64,000 nt of DNA from Pseudoalteromonas shioyasakiensis (GCF_019134595.1 NZ_CP077770.1:578001-642000), one strand, 5' to 3'; counted from the stretch's first letter, positions 10,976 through 21,413 are shown. Numbers and translations are program-made. Notes: generated by a model not told the origin, from the sequence alone.

Positions 10976-11006
10976 TTAAAGAGCATGCAAAAGCATGCTC
11001 ATTTAA
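10976..11006. terminator. Convergent hairpin between efflux operon and DUF3299 gene
   Basis: An 8-bp perfect stem (arms 10981-10988 and 10993-11000, loop AAAA) with A/T-rich flanks. The U tract is short on both strands, so termination is probable but may be weak. Confidence 0.65.
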
Positions 11007-11010
11007 AAAC

Positions 11011-11499
11011 TTATAACTCAAATGGTGCTACACCAACGGCTTTCATCTTGTAGCCAACTTGAGCAATTTCACCAGACCAGGTTTCGGTGCTGATAACGCC
11101 AGTCACGACAATCGCATCGTACAGGCTTTCGATTGGTACGCCGTCTTTAATAGTGACATGCACAATTTGGTTAGGCGGCGGTGGTGGTACGTGAATACAA
11201 GCACCAAAATAAGGCACCAATAAAAACTCGGTGATCACTTCGCTATCACCTTCTAGTGGTACAACAAAACCAGGCAAACTCACTGATTGACCATTAAGTT
11301 CTTTTACCACGGGAGCATCAAGGTCTGGTTGCACCCAGTTTTGTTCAGAGCCTTCATGGTTTGCTTGCGCTTGGGTATCGATTTGCACATGACCTTTTGG
11401 AATTAAATCTTCCCAGAAGATTTCTTTAGGTGCGCCAGCATTAGCTCCAGCACACACAACTAATGCGACTAAAGCGACGAATTTTCGAAAAAACGGCAT
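11011..11499 (-). CDS. DUF3299 family secreted protein
   Basis: A 162-residue exported protein. It has a signal peptide (FRKFVALVALVVCAGANAG) and a mature part with the DUF3299 hallmark CIHVPPPPPNQ, where Cys and His sit before a polyproline run. No catalytic role is established for the family as far as I know. The ATG is supported by AAGGA five bases upstream. It follows the permease gene by 8 bases, so it is probably the last gene of the ABC operon and a periplasmic partner of that transporter. A metal-related role is inferred from the His-rich permease neighbour. Confidence 0.85.
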   Translation of the reverse strand: MPFFRKFVALVALVVCAGANAGAPKEIFWEDLIPKGHVQIDTQAQANHEGSEQNWVQPDLDAPVVKELNGQSVSLPGFVVPLEGDSEVITEFLLVPYFGACIHVPPPPPNQIVHVTIKDGVPIESLYDAIVVTGVISTETWSGEIAQVGYKMKAVGVAPFEL

Positions 11500-11507
11500 A
11501 ACATTCC

Positions 11508-12786
<1,279 letters not shown>

Positions 12787-12800
<14 letters not shown>

Positions 12801-13485
12801 CTGTGCCTCCTTGTAACTCAACAAGGCTGATACTACGGGTAAATAGCGTTTGTAATGTTTCATCATGGCTAACAAAAATTAGCGTGCTATTTGCTGCGCT
12901 TGCCTGCTCAAATAACAATTTTACGAAGGCTTGGCGATTTTGTGTGTCGAGTGCTGAGGTAGGTTCATCTGCGATGATAATTTCAGGGCTGCCAATAAAG
13001 GCTCGCGCTGCGGCAACTCTTTGTTGCTGACCAATACTCAGCTGTGCAACTGCTTGATGCTGCAAGGCGTCGTTTAGTCCTAAAGCAGTGAGTAAGCGAC
13101 TTGCCTCAGCGGCCATTGTTGTACTATTTTTTAATGCGTTTTCTTGCCTTTGTTTTGAAAACTGGCAACCTAAGGTCACGTTTTCAATGGGGGATAAATA
13201 AGGTAATAGATTAAAGTTTTGAAAAATATACCCTATGTGGTCGGCACGAAAACGGTCACGTTTACTATTACTAAGTTGGTTTATTGCTTTACCAAGAAGC
13301 TCGATATTGCCCTGTGTTGGCACTGTGACACCAGCAAGCAGGGATAATAACGTTGACTTACCACAACCACTCGGACCGTGAAGAAAAACATGTTCGCCTT
13401 GATCAATATCTAATTTAGTAATATTGATCGTCGGCTCAGGTTGTTTTGTGTGCCACTTGAATAGCACATTTGCAAGCGTGATCAT
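12787..13485 (-). CDS. ABC transporter ATPase (LolD/MacB-like)
   Basis: The nucleotide-binding subunit that powers the permease encoded next. Walker A GPSGCGKST (~residues 36-44), Q-loop region YIFQNFNLLPYLSPIENV, signature LSIGQQQRV, Walker B IIIADEPTSALD and the switch His in FVSHD are all intact, so it should hydrolyse ATP. At 232 residues it is a stand-alone domain of the LolD/MacB-type group, which pairs with FtsX-fold permeases. It starts 16 bases after the glycerophosphotransferase stop and overlaps the permease by 14 bases. Confidence 0.94.
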
Positions 13486-13501
13486 AACGACCTATCAATT
13501 G

Positions 13502-14575
13502 TTACCATCGCCAGTAATTTAATTTTTTGCGCATCTTAAAGTTACGAATAAAGTTACGTGGTTTTGGCTTAAGTGCTGGATTGCTCAATAGTAATTCATT
13601 GCTTGCAGCAAGTACACGTTGACTCGATAAGCCGTCTTGATAAGGGTGAAGCTGTTGACAAAACTGCTCAATTTTTTCCATTAATTCAGCTGGTCGTGTA
13701 AAGGCATAATCTATCGCCTCAGTTAGCTTATCGGCATCAGTGATATCTATTAAGTGTTCGCCAGGTGCTTGGTTACAGAAAGTAACAACAGGCTTTCTTT
13801 GTAAGATAAACATCAACAAAATAGACGAGGTATCACATAGCATGACATCTGCCGCTTGTAATAGCGGTAATACATTATCGGTCTCGACAAAGGTAAGATT
13901 CTCATTTTGAAGCGCTTTGTATTTCGCAACAAGCTCGCTTGGCATTTTCGGGTGAAACTGCACCAAAATTCGCCACTTGCCTTGCTCACTGTATGCTTTT
14001 ATTTGTTCGTATAATTTAGGAGCAAGAGAAAGGCGCTTTGAGAAAGTCGAGCAAATCAATAAGGTTTTTCTGTTGTCGTCTAGGTTTTTGTATGGATTGT
14101 TTTTAATCTCACTAAAAAAAGGATCGAGTGTTGGCCAGCCGGTTTCTTTTACTTGAAAAAAGCCATGCTTTTTAGCTAAAGCTTGGAAAGGTGCAGTAGT
14201 ATTTGGACCTTGCGTACAGTACAAATCAAAACAACCTCTAACTTTAAAATGGTCATTTTGGCCTTTGCTATTTAACTTCCCCGCATCAAAGCCATGGAAT
14301 ACACCAACTTTAACGCCAGGTATAAAAGTGGGAATACTATTAGAAGGTGCAAAAAGTACATCGGGTTGCCAATCGTGTATAGCCTCAACGCTATCTAAGG
14401 TTTGCTCGCTTTCATCAAGAAAATCACGATTTACAGTTTTCCCATGTAAAAACCATTTAACTTCACCGCCACGGGCTAAAATCTCCCGTTGTAATGGGCG
14501 TAAGATCGCGTACGAATAGTTCTGCGAAATAAACATTAAATATCTTTTTTCTGCGGTAGCTGCTAAGTAATCCAA
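13502..14575 (-). CDS. CDP-glycerol glycerophosphotransferase family protein
   Basis: A 357-residue GT-B-fold enzyme of the TagB/TagF family, which transfers glycerol-phosphate (or a related polyol phosphate) from a CDP-alcohol to a surface polymer. Family hallmarks are FHG (~residues 92-94) with a second His in VQFHPKMP, and the CDTSS donor-phosphate motif before the C-terminal helix. No membrane segment is obvious; the basic C-terminus (KPKPRNFIRNFKMRKKLNYWRW) may dock it on the inner membrane. It leads the minus-strand unit containing the ABC genes, which may be coincidental. A second family member lies at 20346-21413. The acceptor is unknown. Confidence 0.88.
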   Translation of the reverse strand: MDYLAATAEKRYLMFISQNYSYAILRPLQREILARGGEVKWFLHGKTVNRDFLDESEQTLDSVEAIHDWQPDVLFAPSNSIPTFIPGVKVGVFHGFDAGKLNSKGQNDHFKVRGCFDLYCTQGPNTTAPFQALAKKHGFFQVKETGWPTLDPFFSEIKNNPYKNLDDNRKTLLICSTFSKRLSLAPKLYEQIKAYSEQGKWRILVQFHPKMPSELVAKYKALQNENLTFVETDNVLPLLQAADVMLCDTSSILLMFILQRKPVVTFCNQAPGEHLIDITDADKLTEAIDYAFTRPAELMEKIEQFCQQLHPYQDGLSSQRVLAASNELLLSNPALKPKPRNFIRNFKMRKKLNYWRW

Positions 14576-14792
14576 GAAAACCTCCTATTTCGAGGGCACT
14601 AGTATAGCGAAATAATGTTTATGACAGCAAAATTACTGAAAGTTTAAATTTTTATGGTTTTTATCGCATCCGCAGGCTGCTGATGATAGTGCAATGATTG
14701 AGCTTTCAAGGCGTCTAGATTATTATAGGCGGCCATAACCCCAATCCCATACATGTGCTCACAAGAGCATGCCAAATACTATCGGAGATAGC
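14576..14792. other. Divergent intergenic region upstream of purC
   Basis: It must carry the promoters of the minus-strand glycerophosphotransferase unit (CCTCC at 14582 upward gives its GGAGG site) and of purC. I see no convincing PurR, Zur or riboswitch sequence. Confidence 0.5.
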
Positions 14793-15899
14793 ATGACTAG
14801 CTATAAAGTTTTAGACGTAAACGATGATTTACCGATCCGTACTAAAGGTGCGGTACACAGTGGTAAAGTGCGTTCAGTTTATTGGTTAACTGATGAAGAC
14901 AGCGCTCGTTTAATTAATGACAAAGGTTATCAAGTTCCAAAAGGAACTGAGCTAGCTATTATGGTTATTTCTGACCGTATTTCTGCGTTTGATTGTATTT
15001 GGCAAGGTGAAAACGGTTTAAATGGTGTTCCTGGTAAAGGCATCGCGCTAAACTCTGTGGCATCTCATTGGTTTAAGTTATTTGATAAAGCAGGCCTTGC
15101 TGGTAACCATATTGTTGATATTCCACACCCTTATGTATGGATTGTGCGTAAAGCAAGTACTGTAAAAGTTGAAGCCATTGCTCGCCAATATATTACTGGC
15201 AGTATGTGGCGTGATTATGCGAAAGGCACGCGTAATTTCTGTGGTATTGATTTACCAGAGGGACTCGCTGCGAACCAAAAGCTAGATGATGTTTTAATTA
15301 CGCCATCAACGAAAGGCATTATCACAGGTGTTACTGACATTCCTGAAGTAGATGATGTGAACATTACTCGTGAAAACATCACCAATAACCTATCTGTTTT
15401 TAACTTCAAGTCTGAAGACGATGTCGCTAAATATGAGCAACTACTTGTTGAAGGCTTTAAGCTGATCAGTGATGAACTTGCACAGCTTGACCAAATTTTT
15501 GTCGATACTAAATTTGAATTTGGTTATGTTGAAGACATTGATGGATCAGATAAGCTTATCTACATTGATGAAGTTGGCACGCCTGATTCATCACGTATCT
15601 GGGATGGCCCAGCTTACCGTGACGGTAAAATCATTGAAAACTCAAAAGAGGGTTTCCGCCAGTTATTAATTAATAACGTGCCAGACAGCGATGTGTTATT
15701 AAATAAAGACCGCATGGACGAGCGTGAGCAGCTTGCTAAAGACTACACCTTGCCAGAATCAGTGATGCTTGAAGTGTCTGATACTTACGTTGGCATTGCG
15801 AGTAAAATCATTGGTCAAGAAATTACTATTCCAAGCGACCCACGTAGTGAAGTAATCGCTATTTTAGATAAAGAATACGGCTTAATTAAGCACAATTAA
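14793..15899 (+). CDS. purC: Phosphoribosylaminoimidazole-succinocarboxamide synthase
   Basis: SAICAR synthetase, the ATP-dependent step of de novo purine synthesis that joins aspartate to CAIR. Recognisable elements include the N-terminal GKVRSVYWL loop, SDRISAFDC, and the C-terminal [14 protein letters not shown], which matches the conserved SAICAR signature. It is the longer form (~368 aa against ~237 in E. coli), as seen in marine gammaproteobacteria. I choose the ATG at 14793 over 14769, because CGGAGA sits just upstream and the N-terminus then starts MTSYKVLD. It stands alone, far from purH and purD at the other end of the window. Confidence 0.96.
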   Translation: MTSYKVLDVNDDLPIRTKGAVHSGKVRSVYWLTDEDSARLINDKGYQVPKGTELAIMVISDRISAFDCIWQGENGLNGVPGKGIALNSVASHWFKLFDKAGLAGNHIVDIPHPYVWIVRKASTVKVEAIARQYITGSMWRDYAKGTRNFCGIDLPEGLAANQKLDDVLITPSTKGIITGVTDIPEVDDVNITRENITNNLSVFNFKSEDDVAKYEQLLVEGFKLISDELAQLDQIFVDTKFEFGYVEDIDGSDKLIYIDEVGTPDSSRIWDGPAYRDGKIIENSKEGFRQLLINNVPDSDVLLNKDRMDEREQLAKDYTLPESVMLEVSDTYVGIASKIIGQEITIPSDPRSEVIAILDKEYGLIKHN

Positions 15900-15942
15900 T
15901 TGCTATTTTTTTAACTTAGATATGCTCTAAGTCAATATTATT

Positions 15943-15984
15943 AAAGCCAAGTTGGTTTTCTACTAAAACTGCTTGGCTTTTTTC
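15943..15984 (+). terminator. Intrinsic terminator after purC
   Basis: A 9-bp stem (AAAGCCAAG with CTTGGCTTT, arms 15943-15951 and 15972-15980) followed by a T run. Confidence 0.85.
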
Positions 15985-16066
15985 TTGCTTTTCATCCCCT
16001 CTCTCATTAACTTAAGCTAAGATTAATCTATACTTATTAGCAAACTAGGCTAAGCAAGGTTCAATT

Positions 16067-16717
16067 ATGACGTTTTTTGCGCACTGTGCTCGCACGGTAT
16101 GTTCTTTTGTAGTTCTGTGCAGCGCAGCAACTGCATTCGCTGCTGATATTTCATTTACCGTTCGTGATCAATTTGGTAAGCCTTTGGCTGATGCTGTAAT
16201 CGAATTAGAAAATAATGCGAACTTACCGAGCACGCAATTACCCGTTGCTGTGATGGATCAGGTAAATAAGCAGTTTTCACCTAATGTATTGGTGATACAG
16301 CAAGGGCAGTCTGTTGATTTTCCTAATAGCGATAATATTCGCCATCATGTTTATTCTTTTTCAAGTGCTAAACCTTTTAATATTAAGCTTTACGCTGACC
16401 GTCCAGAAAAACCTGAGTTGTTTGATAACACCGGGGTTGTAGTCTTAGGCTGTAATATTCACGACTCTATGGTGGGTTATATCTATGTCGCAAATAGCGC
16501 TAATACACTAAAAACAGCAGAGGATGGTAAAGTACAATTAAAAGGTATTACTGTTCCAACTAGTATAACGATTTGGCACCCAAACCAAGCAAGTGAAATT
16601 AATAAAAAATTATCAGTCACTGTAACTGAGCAAGTTGCTGATATTACAATTAATACCAATGAACCTGCACCGCGTAATACGTTTGGTGAGATGTTTAAGG
16701 CAGATAATGATTCATAG
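16067..16717 (+). CDS. Periplasmic cupredoxin-like protein (methylamine-utilization type annotation)
   Basis: A secreted small copper protein. It has a signal peptide with likely cleavage after AFA (residue ~25), a plastocyanin-like beta sandwich, and type-1 copper ligands in the right order: H93 or H94 in NIRHHVYSF, and C129, H132 and M135 in LGCNIHDSM. Such proteins carry electrons in the periplasm. Homologues are often labelled methylamine utilization proteins, but no methylamine genes occur here, so that name says little. It overlaps the GGDEF/EAL gene by 11 bases, suggesting coupled synthesis with a signalling protein. Confidence 0.86.
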   Translation: MTFFAHCARTVCSFVVLCSAATAFAADISFTVRDQFGKPLADAVIELENNANLPSTQLPVAVMDQVNKQFSPNVLVIQQGQSVDFPNSDNIRHHVYSFSSAKPFNIKLYADRPEKPELFDNTGVVVLGCNIHDSMVGYIYVANSANTLKTAEDGKVQLKGITVPTSITIWHPNQASEINKKLSVTVTEQVADITINTNEPAPRNTFGEMFKADNDS

Positions 16718-19022
16718 TTTAAGAGGGCGGATCATAGCCTTATGCGTAAGCCTGGTTTTATTAACTAGTTTAGTCAGTTTAGCGAGCTCCTGGTGGTCGA
16801 CAAATCGGTTTAATGATCAAAAGCTACGTGAAGATATTAATGTCGCTGAAAATGTTTTTAAGCAATATTTAAGCGCTAAAGAAAGCCTGTTATTAACGGC
16901 TGCAAAGGTGCTGACCGCAGATTTTGGCTTTAAACAAGCGGTCGCAACTCAAGACGCCGATACCATTAGTAGTGTATTGAATAACCACAGTCGTCGAATA
17001 AATGCTGATTTGATGTTGCTTGTTGATTTATCAGGGCAATTGGTTTCAGCAAATACTGAATTTAATCATATGCCAGATGAGTTTTCTGCATTGATGAATG
17101 AATTACTCATTGATGCTGAGCAATCAAATTTCATTGTACTTGATCAAACCCTTTACCAAGTTATTTTACTGCCGGTGCGCGCACCTCGAACTGTTGCCTA
17201 CAGTTTAGTGGGATTCGAGATTAACGACCTTGTTGCTGCAGAGCTTAAAAACCTCACCACAATGGATGTGAGTTTTATTGGTGAAGATGATGGTGTGGTA
17301 GAGACATCGCTGCCCAAGCAACCACAAAGCACTTCTGTATTAGCGCATTTTAATAACGAGACAACGCAGCGCATATTTGGTGAAAAGCCGGTCTATAGAA
17401 ACCGACTAGTTGAACTACCATCTTTGCCCGGACACCTAGTTTCTGTGCTACTGAGTGCTGATCTAACCCAGAGTTATCGTGAGTTTGAACAGCTGTTTTT
17501 TACCATTATTGTTCTTGCTGCTATTACGGTTGTGATAGGCGTATTGACCAGTGGTATCTTAGCTAAAAATCTCACAACACCGCTTTCAAAGCTTACTTTA
17601 CTTGCACAGCAATTTGCCCGTGGCAATTATAAAGCTGAATTTGTAGGTAAAAAGCAAAGTAGCGAGATCACCACTTTAATTGATGCCTTTAACAACATGG
17701 GTAACGACATCAAAGAGCGTGAACAGCAAATAAGTTTTCAAGCTAGCCATGACTCATTAACCGGTTTTTATACCCGTTCTGCTATGTTAGAAAATATGGA
17801 AAACTTGTTTGCCGAAGGAGCTGAGTACACACTGGTTGCTATAGATATCCGCGGCCTTCGTCATATCAATGATAAATTAGGTCCGCGTATTGGTGATGAT
17901 TGTTTAAAAGCGGTTGCTGAGCGTATTGGTGAATACTCAGCTCATCATAATGGTGTTAATGCTCGGATTGGCGGTGACGAATTTTTAACTTTATTGCCAG
18001 CCGATGAAACGAAACAATTTAAAGATGCGGTAATGAAGTTAGTTGCTCAGTTACAGGCTGGCTACTTAATTCAAGGCTTAAACATTACGTTACGCTTTAG
18101 TGTTGGGGTGGTGCATTGCCTTTCGCAAAATGTCAGCCCTGAGGATTTAATGCGTCGCTCGTTAATTGCTGTTGATACTGCATCTTGCGAGCATAAAACT
18201 ATTCATTATTATCAAGAAGGTGAAGACGAAGAACATCTTGAGCGCCTAGCAATAATTGATGAACTTAAGCAAGCCCTCGTTGATGACGACGGTCAGCTGT
18301 TCATGACCTATCAGCCAAAACTAAATATTAAAACTAATAGCATTGATAAAGTTGAGTCGTTAATCCGCTGGCAGCGCAAAGATGGCCAGTGGGTTTCACC
18401 AGAGCTGTTCATTGATTTAGCAGAGCAATCAGGGGTGATTGTTGAGCTAACTTCTTGGGTTGTGAAAACGGTAGTGTCTCAAGTCGCTGCATGGCAACAG
18501 CAAGGTATTACTATGCAGGCTGCGATTAATGTCTCTGCGCAAGATATTGCATACCCAAGCTTTTATTCACATCTTGCTAAACAGTTAGAAAAACATGCTG
18601 TTAATGGGCGTTTGATCACAATTGAGCTCACAGAGCGCGATATGATTGAGAATGAAGAGCAAGGTATTAAGGCGCTAGAAAACCTCAAAACCTTGGGGGT
18701 TAAAATCTCGTTGGATGACTATGGTGTAGGGCAAACATCGCTTGGGCGCTTAAAGTCGTTACCGATTGATGAGCTAAAACTTGATAAGTGTTTTATTTTG
18801 CAATTAAATCAGTCACGTCAAGATCAATACATAGTTCAATCTACGGTGACTCTAGGTCATCAGCTGGGCTTTTCGGTTGTAGCGGAAGGCGTTGAAAACA
18901 AAGATTCACTGGATATTTTAGTGCAAAATAAATGTGATTATGCACAAGGGTATTATTTAAGTAGACCACTAAAATCAGAGCAGTTTTTGCAGTGGTTAGA
19001 GGTGTACAATGAAGCGTCTTAA
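16707..19022 (+). CDS. Membrane GGDEF/EAL sensor protein with HAMP domain
   Basis: A cyclic-di-GMP signalling protein of 771 residues. TM helix ~8-27, periplasmic sensor domain ~30-260, second TM ~262-285, HAMP, GGDEF domain (RIGGDEF near residue 420, intact) and a C-terminal EAL domain. The EAL domain is divergent: the signature reads ESL (near residue 549) instead of EAL, NVSAQD replaces NLS, and DDYGVGQTSL replaces DDFGTGYSSL, although ELTERD and AEGVEN remain. It could be a cyclase with a weak or sensory EAL domain. I start it at 16707 (AAGG upstream, overlap with the cupredoxin stop) rather than 16635. It overlaps the DUF3034 gene by 14 bases. Confidence 0.92.
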   Translation: MIHSLRGRIIALCVSLVLLTSLVSLASSWWSTNRFNDQKLREDINVAENVFKQYLSAKESLLLTAAKVLTADFGFKQAVATQDADTISSVLNNHSRRINADLMLLVDLSGQLVSANTEFNHMPDEFSALMNELLIDAEQSNFIVLDQTLYQVILLPVRAPRTVAYSLVGFEINDLVAAELKNLTTMDVSFIGEDDGVVETSLPKQPQSTSVLAHFNNETTQRIFGEKPVYRNRLVELPSLPGHLVSVLLSADLTQSYREFEQLFFTIIVLAAITVVIGVLTSGILAKNLTTPLSKLTLLAQQFARGNYKAEFVGKKQSSEITTLIDAFNNMGNDIKEREQQISFQASHDSLTGFYTRSAMLENMENLFAEGAEYTLVAIDIRGLRHINDKLGPRIGDDCLKAVAERIGEYSAHHNGVNARIGGDEFLTLLPADETKQFKDAVMKLVAQLQAGYLIQGLNITLRFSVGVVHCLSQNVSPEDLMRRSLIAVDTASCEHKTIHYYQEGEDEEHLERLAIIDELKQALVDDDGQLFMTYQPKLNIKTNSIDKVESLIRWQRKDGQWVSPELFIDLAEQSGVIVELTSWVVKTVVSQVAAWQQQGITMQAAINVSAQDIAYPSFYSHLAKQLEKHAVNGRLITIELTERDMIENEEQGIKALENLKTLGVKISLDDYGVGQTSLGRLKSLPIDELKLDKCFILQLNQSRQDQYIVQSTVTLGHQLGFSVVAEGVENKDSLDILVQNKCDYAQGYYLSRPLKSEQFLQWLEVYNEAS

Positions 19023-19842
19023 TTGGTTGTTTGGGTTAACTTGTCTTGCTTTTGCAAGTTCAGGGTTGGCAGCATCGGGTAAATTATTAGCAACGCCCGG
19101 AGTCTCCCAGGTTGAAGGTAGTGCGGGTGGTGGTATTGTTCCTTGGGCACAGCTTGCAGGCTATGCAAGTGATGATGAAGTAGCAATAAATGGTTTTTGC
19201 AGCCGCGCTGATGTGAGTGATTACCGCTTAGATGTTTGTGGCGCGCAGCTAAATATTTATGATCGCGTTGAATTTAGTTACGCAGAGCAACGCTTCGAAG
19301 TTCCCGCATTAAATACCGATATTGAGCAATCAATTACAGGGGCAAAAGTGCGCTTATACGGCGATATCGTTTACAGTAAATGGCCGCAGCTGAGCCTAGG
19401 TGTACAACATAAATCACTGGATGACGGCAGTATCGCAAACCTACTTGGTGCCAAAGATACCAGCGGTACCGATGTATATCTTGCTGCTAGTAAATTACAT
19501 TTAGGGGCGCTTGCTGGGTATAACTGGTTTTGGAACACCACCTTTCGTTATAGTGATGCTAATCAGCTAGGTTTGTTAGGCTTTGGCGGCCCTGATAGCG
19601 ATAAAGAATTGTTATTTGAAGCATCTACCGCGGTGTTTTTAACCCATCAAATAGCTGTGGGTGTTGAGTATCGTGAAAAGTCCAATAACCTTGGCTTAGG
19701 GGAGCAAGATTGGCAGGATGTGTTTGTTGCTTGGTTTCCTAATAAGTATGTTAGTGTCACTGCTGCTTGGTTAGACTTAGGAAGTATTGCTGGGGCTGAG
19801 GATCAAACAGGTTGGTATCTTTCTGTAACAGGGTATTGGTAA
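19009..19842 (+). CDS. DUF3034 family secreted protein
   Basis: A 277-residue exported protein with a signal peptide (LNWLFGLTCLAFASSGLAAS) and a mature part of alternating beta-like segments ending in aromatic YW. This resembles a small outer-membrane or periplasmic beta-structured protein. The GKLLATPGVSQVEGSAGGGIVPWA start and the Cys pair (FCSRADVSDYRLDVCGAQ) fit DUF3034. Its function is unknown. It overlaps both neighbours (14 bases upstream, 1 base downstream), so it belongs to the cupredoxin/GGDEF-EAL/hemoglobin unit. Confidence 0.85.
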   Translation: MKRLNWLFGLTCLAFASSGLAASGKLLATPGVSQVEGSAGGGIVPWAQLAGYASDDEVAINGFCSRADVSDYRLDVCGAQLNIYDRVEFSYAEQRFEVPALNTDIEQSITGAKVRLYGDIVYSKWPQLSLGVQHKSLDDGSIANLLGAKDTSGTDVYLAASKLHLGALAGYNWFWNTTFRYSDANQLGLLGFGGPDSDKELLFEASTAVFLTHQIAVGVEYREKSNNLGLGEQDWQDVFVAWFPNKYVSVTAAWLDLGSIAGAEDQTGWYLSVTGYW

Positions 19843-20261
19843 TGATGAAAACACTTTTTACATTTGTATTTGCCGTTGTGTTAGTTGGTTGTGCAAGTAG
19901 CAACAATAACACCTTGTATCAGCAAATTAATGGCGAACAAGGTATTGAAAAACTGGTTGATAGTTTTATTAATCAAATAGGCCGTGACGAACAAATTTTA
20001 GCTTATTTTAAACAAACGAATGTCGCCCATTTTCGACAAGGTTTTATTACTCATTTGTGTAGCGTCACCGGCGGCCCTTGTGAATACAAAGGCGATGATA
20101 TGGTTGATATCCACACCGGAATGAACATCCCTGAAAAAGACTTTAACCGCGTAGTAGAGCTATTGATTAATGCCATGGACGAACAACAGGTCCCGCAAAC
20201 GGTACAGAATAAAATCCTTAGTCGCCTAGCACCCCTTCGTCCTGAGGTAATTGATATTTAG
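19842..20261 (+). CDS. Group 1 truncated hemoglobin with lipoprotein signal
   Basis: A ~139-residue protein made of a short lipoprotein signal (MMKTLFTFVFAVVLVGC, lipobox LVGC) followed by a truncated-hemoglobin fold. Family cues are YQQINGEQGIEKLVDSFI at the N-terminus, the glycine motif VTGGPCEYKG, and DIHTGMNI, whose His is the expected proximal heme ligand. Such proteins bind O2 or NO and are usually cytosolic, so a predicted acylated exported form is unusual. It starts at the ATGATG overlapping the DUF3034 stop; the second ATG at 19845 is also possible. It is the last gene of the four-gene unit. Confidence 0.87.
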   Translation: MMKTLFTFVFAVVLVGCASSNNNTLYQQINGEQGIEKLVDSFINQIGRDEQILAYFKQTNVAHFRQGFITHLCSVTGGPCEYKGDDMVDIHTGMNIPEKDFNRVVELLINAMDEQQVPQTVQNKILSRLAPLRPEVIDI

Positions 20262-20345
20262 CTAAAACAAACTTTAATTGTGGGCTGAAACAAAAATGTA
20301 ATTTATGTACAATAGCTCTTGGTTGAAGTTATTAAGTTGTAAATA

Positions 20346-21413
20346 ATGCGGTTATATTTTGATGTTCAGCATCTATATTACATTCCACAGTACTTGCCTG
20401 TTTTAAAGGAGTTAAAAGCAAAAGGCTACAAAATTTCTATGGTTTTCTATGAAGAGCAGGATGAGCGAAGTCGTGCTGTATGTCGTAATTTTATAGATAA
20501 AAATGCAATAGTTGCAGAGTGGTTAACAAATACAAGTGAAACCTTTGACTTTTATCAGAACTCAGGTGCAGATTGGGTTGTGTTTGGCAATACATTCGCA
20601 GGTGCTGAGGATTTAAATAAAAAGACCGTACTGATGCAGCATGGTATAGGTCCAAAGCAGTGTTATTACGACGTATCGAACAACAAAATGACAGTACGGT
20701 TTGTTGAAGGTGAACACCGACTGCAACGTTTAAGAGAGCTTTACCCCGAAGGTAACTTTATTGATAGTGGCTATGCAAAATTAGACCCTATTTTTAATCA
20801 GACTCTAGGTATTATTAACCTCAAAAACCTAGGCCTAGATCCAACAAAGAAAACCTTACTGTATGCACCTACTTTTTATCCAAGTTCTTTAGAATGTTTT
20901 AGCGATGATTTTCCTGAGCATTTTGATGAATTTAATATTATCGTTAAGCCTCACTTCTTTAGTTTGTTTAAGAAAAAATATAAAAAACAACGTCTAAAGC
21001 TTGAAAAGTGGGCTAGCGCTAAGAATGTTTACCTTGCAAATGAGTACGATTTTGACCTTACTCCTTTTTTAGAACTTGCTGATATAATGATTTCTGATGC
21101 ATCGTCAGCCATATTTGAGTTTGCAGCATTAGAAAAGCCTGTTATCTGGTGTGATTTCTATAAGCTGCGCTGGTCTTACAGAGGTATTTTTTCTTATAGG
21201 TTAAAAGCTCGACTTGATGAAGATATCAAATACTTCAATGAGCTATGTACTCGTGCAGGAAGTTATAAAGATTTAAAGCAGTTATTAACTTCAAGTTTTA
21301 ATGAAACAGCCGAATTTAAAGAAAAAAGAAAAGAAATAGTCTATAAACTGGCAGGTATTACGGATGGTCACTCTGCTAAGAGAATTGTATCTTATTTAGA
21401 GGAGCACCAATGA
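20346..21413 (+). CDS. CDP-glycerol glycerophosphotransferase family protein
   Basis: A 355-residue TagB/TagF-family transferase, diverged from the one at 13502-14575. The first motif is MQHG (with IGPKQC following), the second His is in IVKPHFFS, and the donor-phosphate motif is SDASSAIFEFAALEKPVIW. It probably builds or primes a polyol-phosphate-containing surface glycan at the cytoplasmic face of the inner membrane. The next gene encodes the enzyme that makes CDP-glycerol and overlaps it by 4 bases, which strongly supports the assignment. Confidence 0.88.
   Translation: MRLYFDVQHLYYIPQYLPVLKELKAKGYKISMVFYEEQDERSRAVCRNFIDKNAIVAEWLTNTSETFDFYQNSGADWVVFGNTFAGAEDLNKKTVLMQHGIGPKQCYYDVSNNKMTVRFVEGEHRLQRLRELYPEGNFIDSGYAKLDPIFNQTLGIINLKNLGLDPTKKTLLYAPTFYPSSLECFSDDFPEHFDEFNIIVKPHFFSLFKKKYKKQRLKLEKWASAKNVYLANEYDFDLTPFLELADIMISDASSAIFEFAALEKPVIWCDFYKLRWSYRGIFSYRLKARLDEDIKYFNELCTRAGSYKDLKQLLTSSFNETAEFKEKRKEIVYKLAGITDGHSAKRIVSYLEEHQ

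Noticed and set aside
14590..14640. Possible Zur-like site upstream of the minus-strand unit carrying the His-rich ABC genes.
   Set aside because: A/T-rich sequence with no adequate dyad symmetry; nothing close to the gammaproteobacterial Zur palindrome.
16067..16717. Methylamine utilization as the function of the cupredoxin.
   Set aside because: No methylamine dehydrogenase or accessory genes are nearby; the label comes from family annotation habit.
20262..20345. TTGTGG...TACAAT as a promoter for the surface-polymer genes.
   Set aside because: The spacing is about 24 bases, too long for a sigma-70 promoter; no better pair was found.
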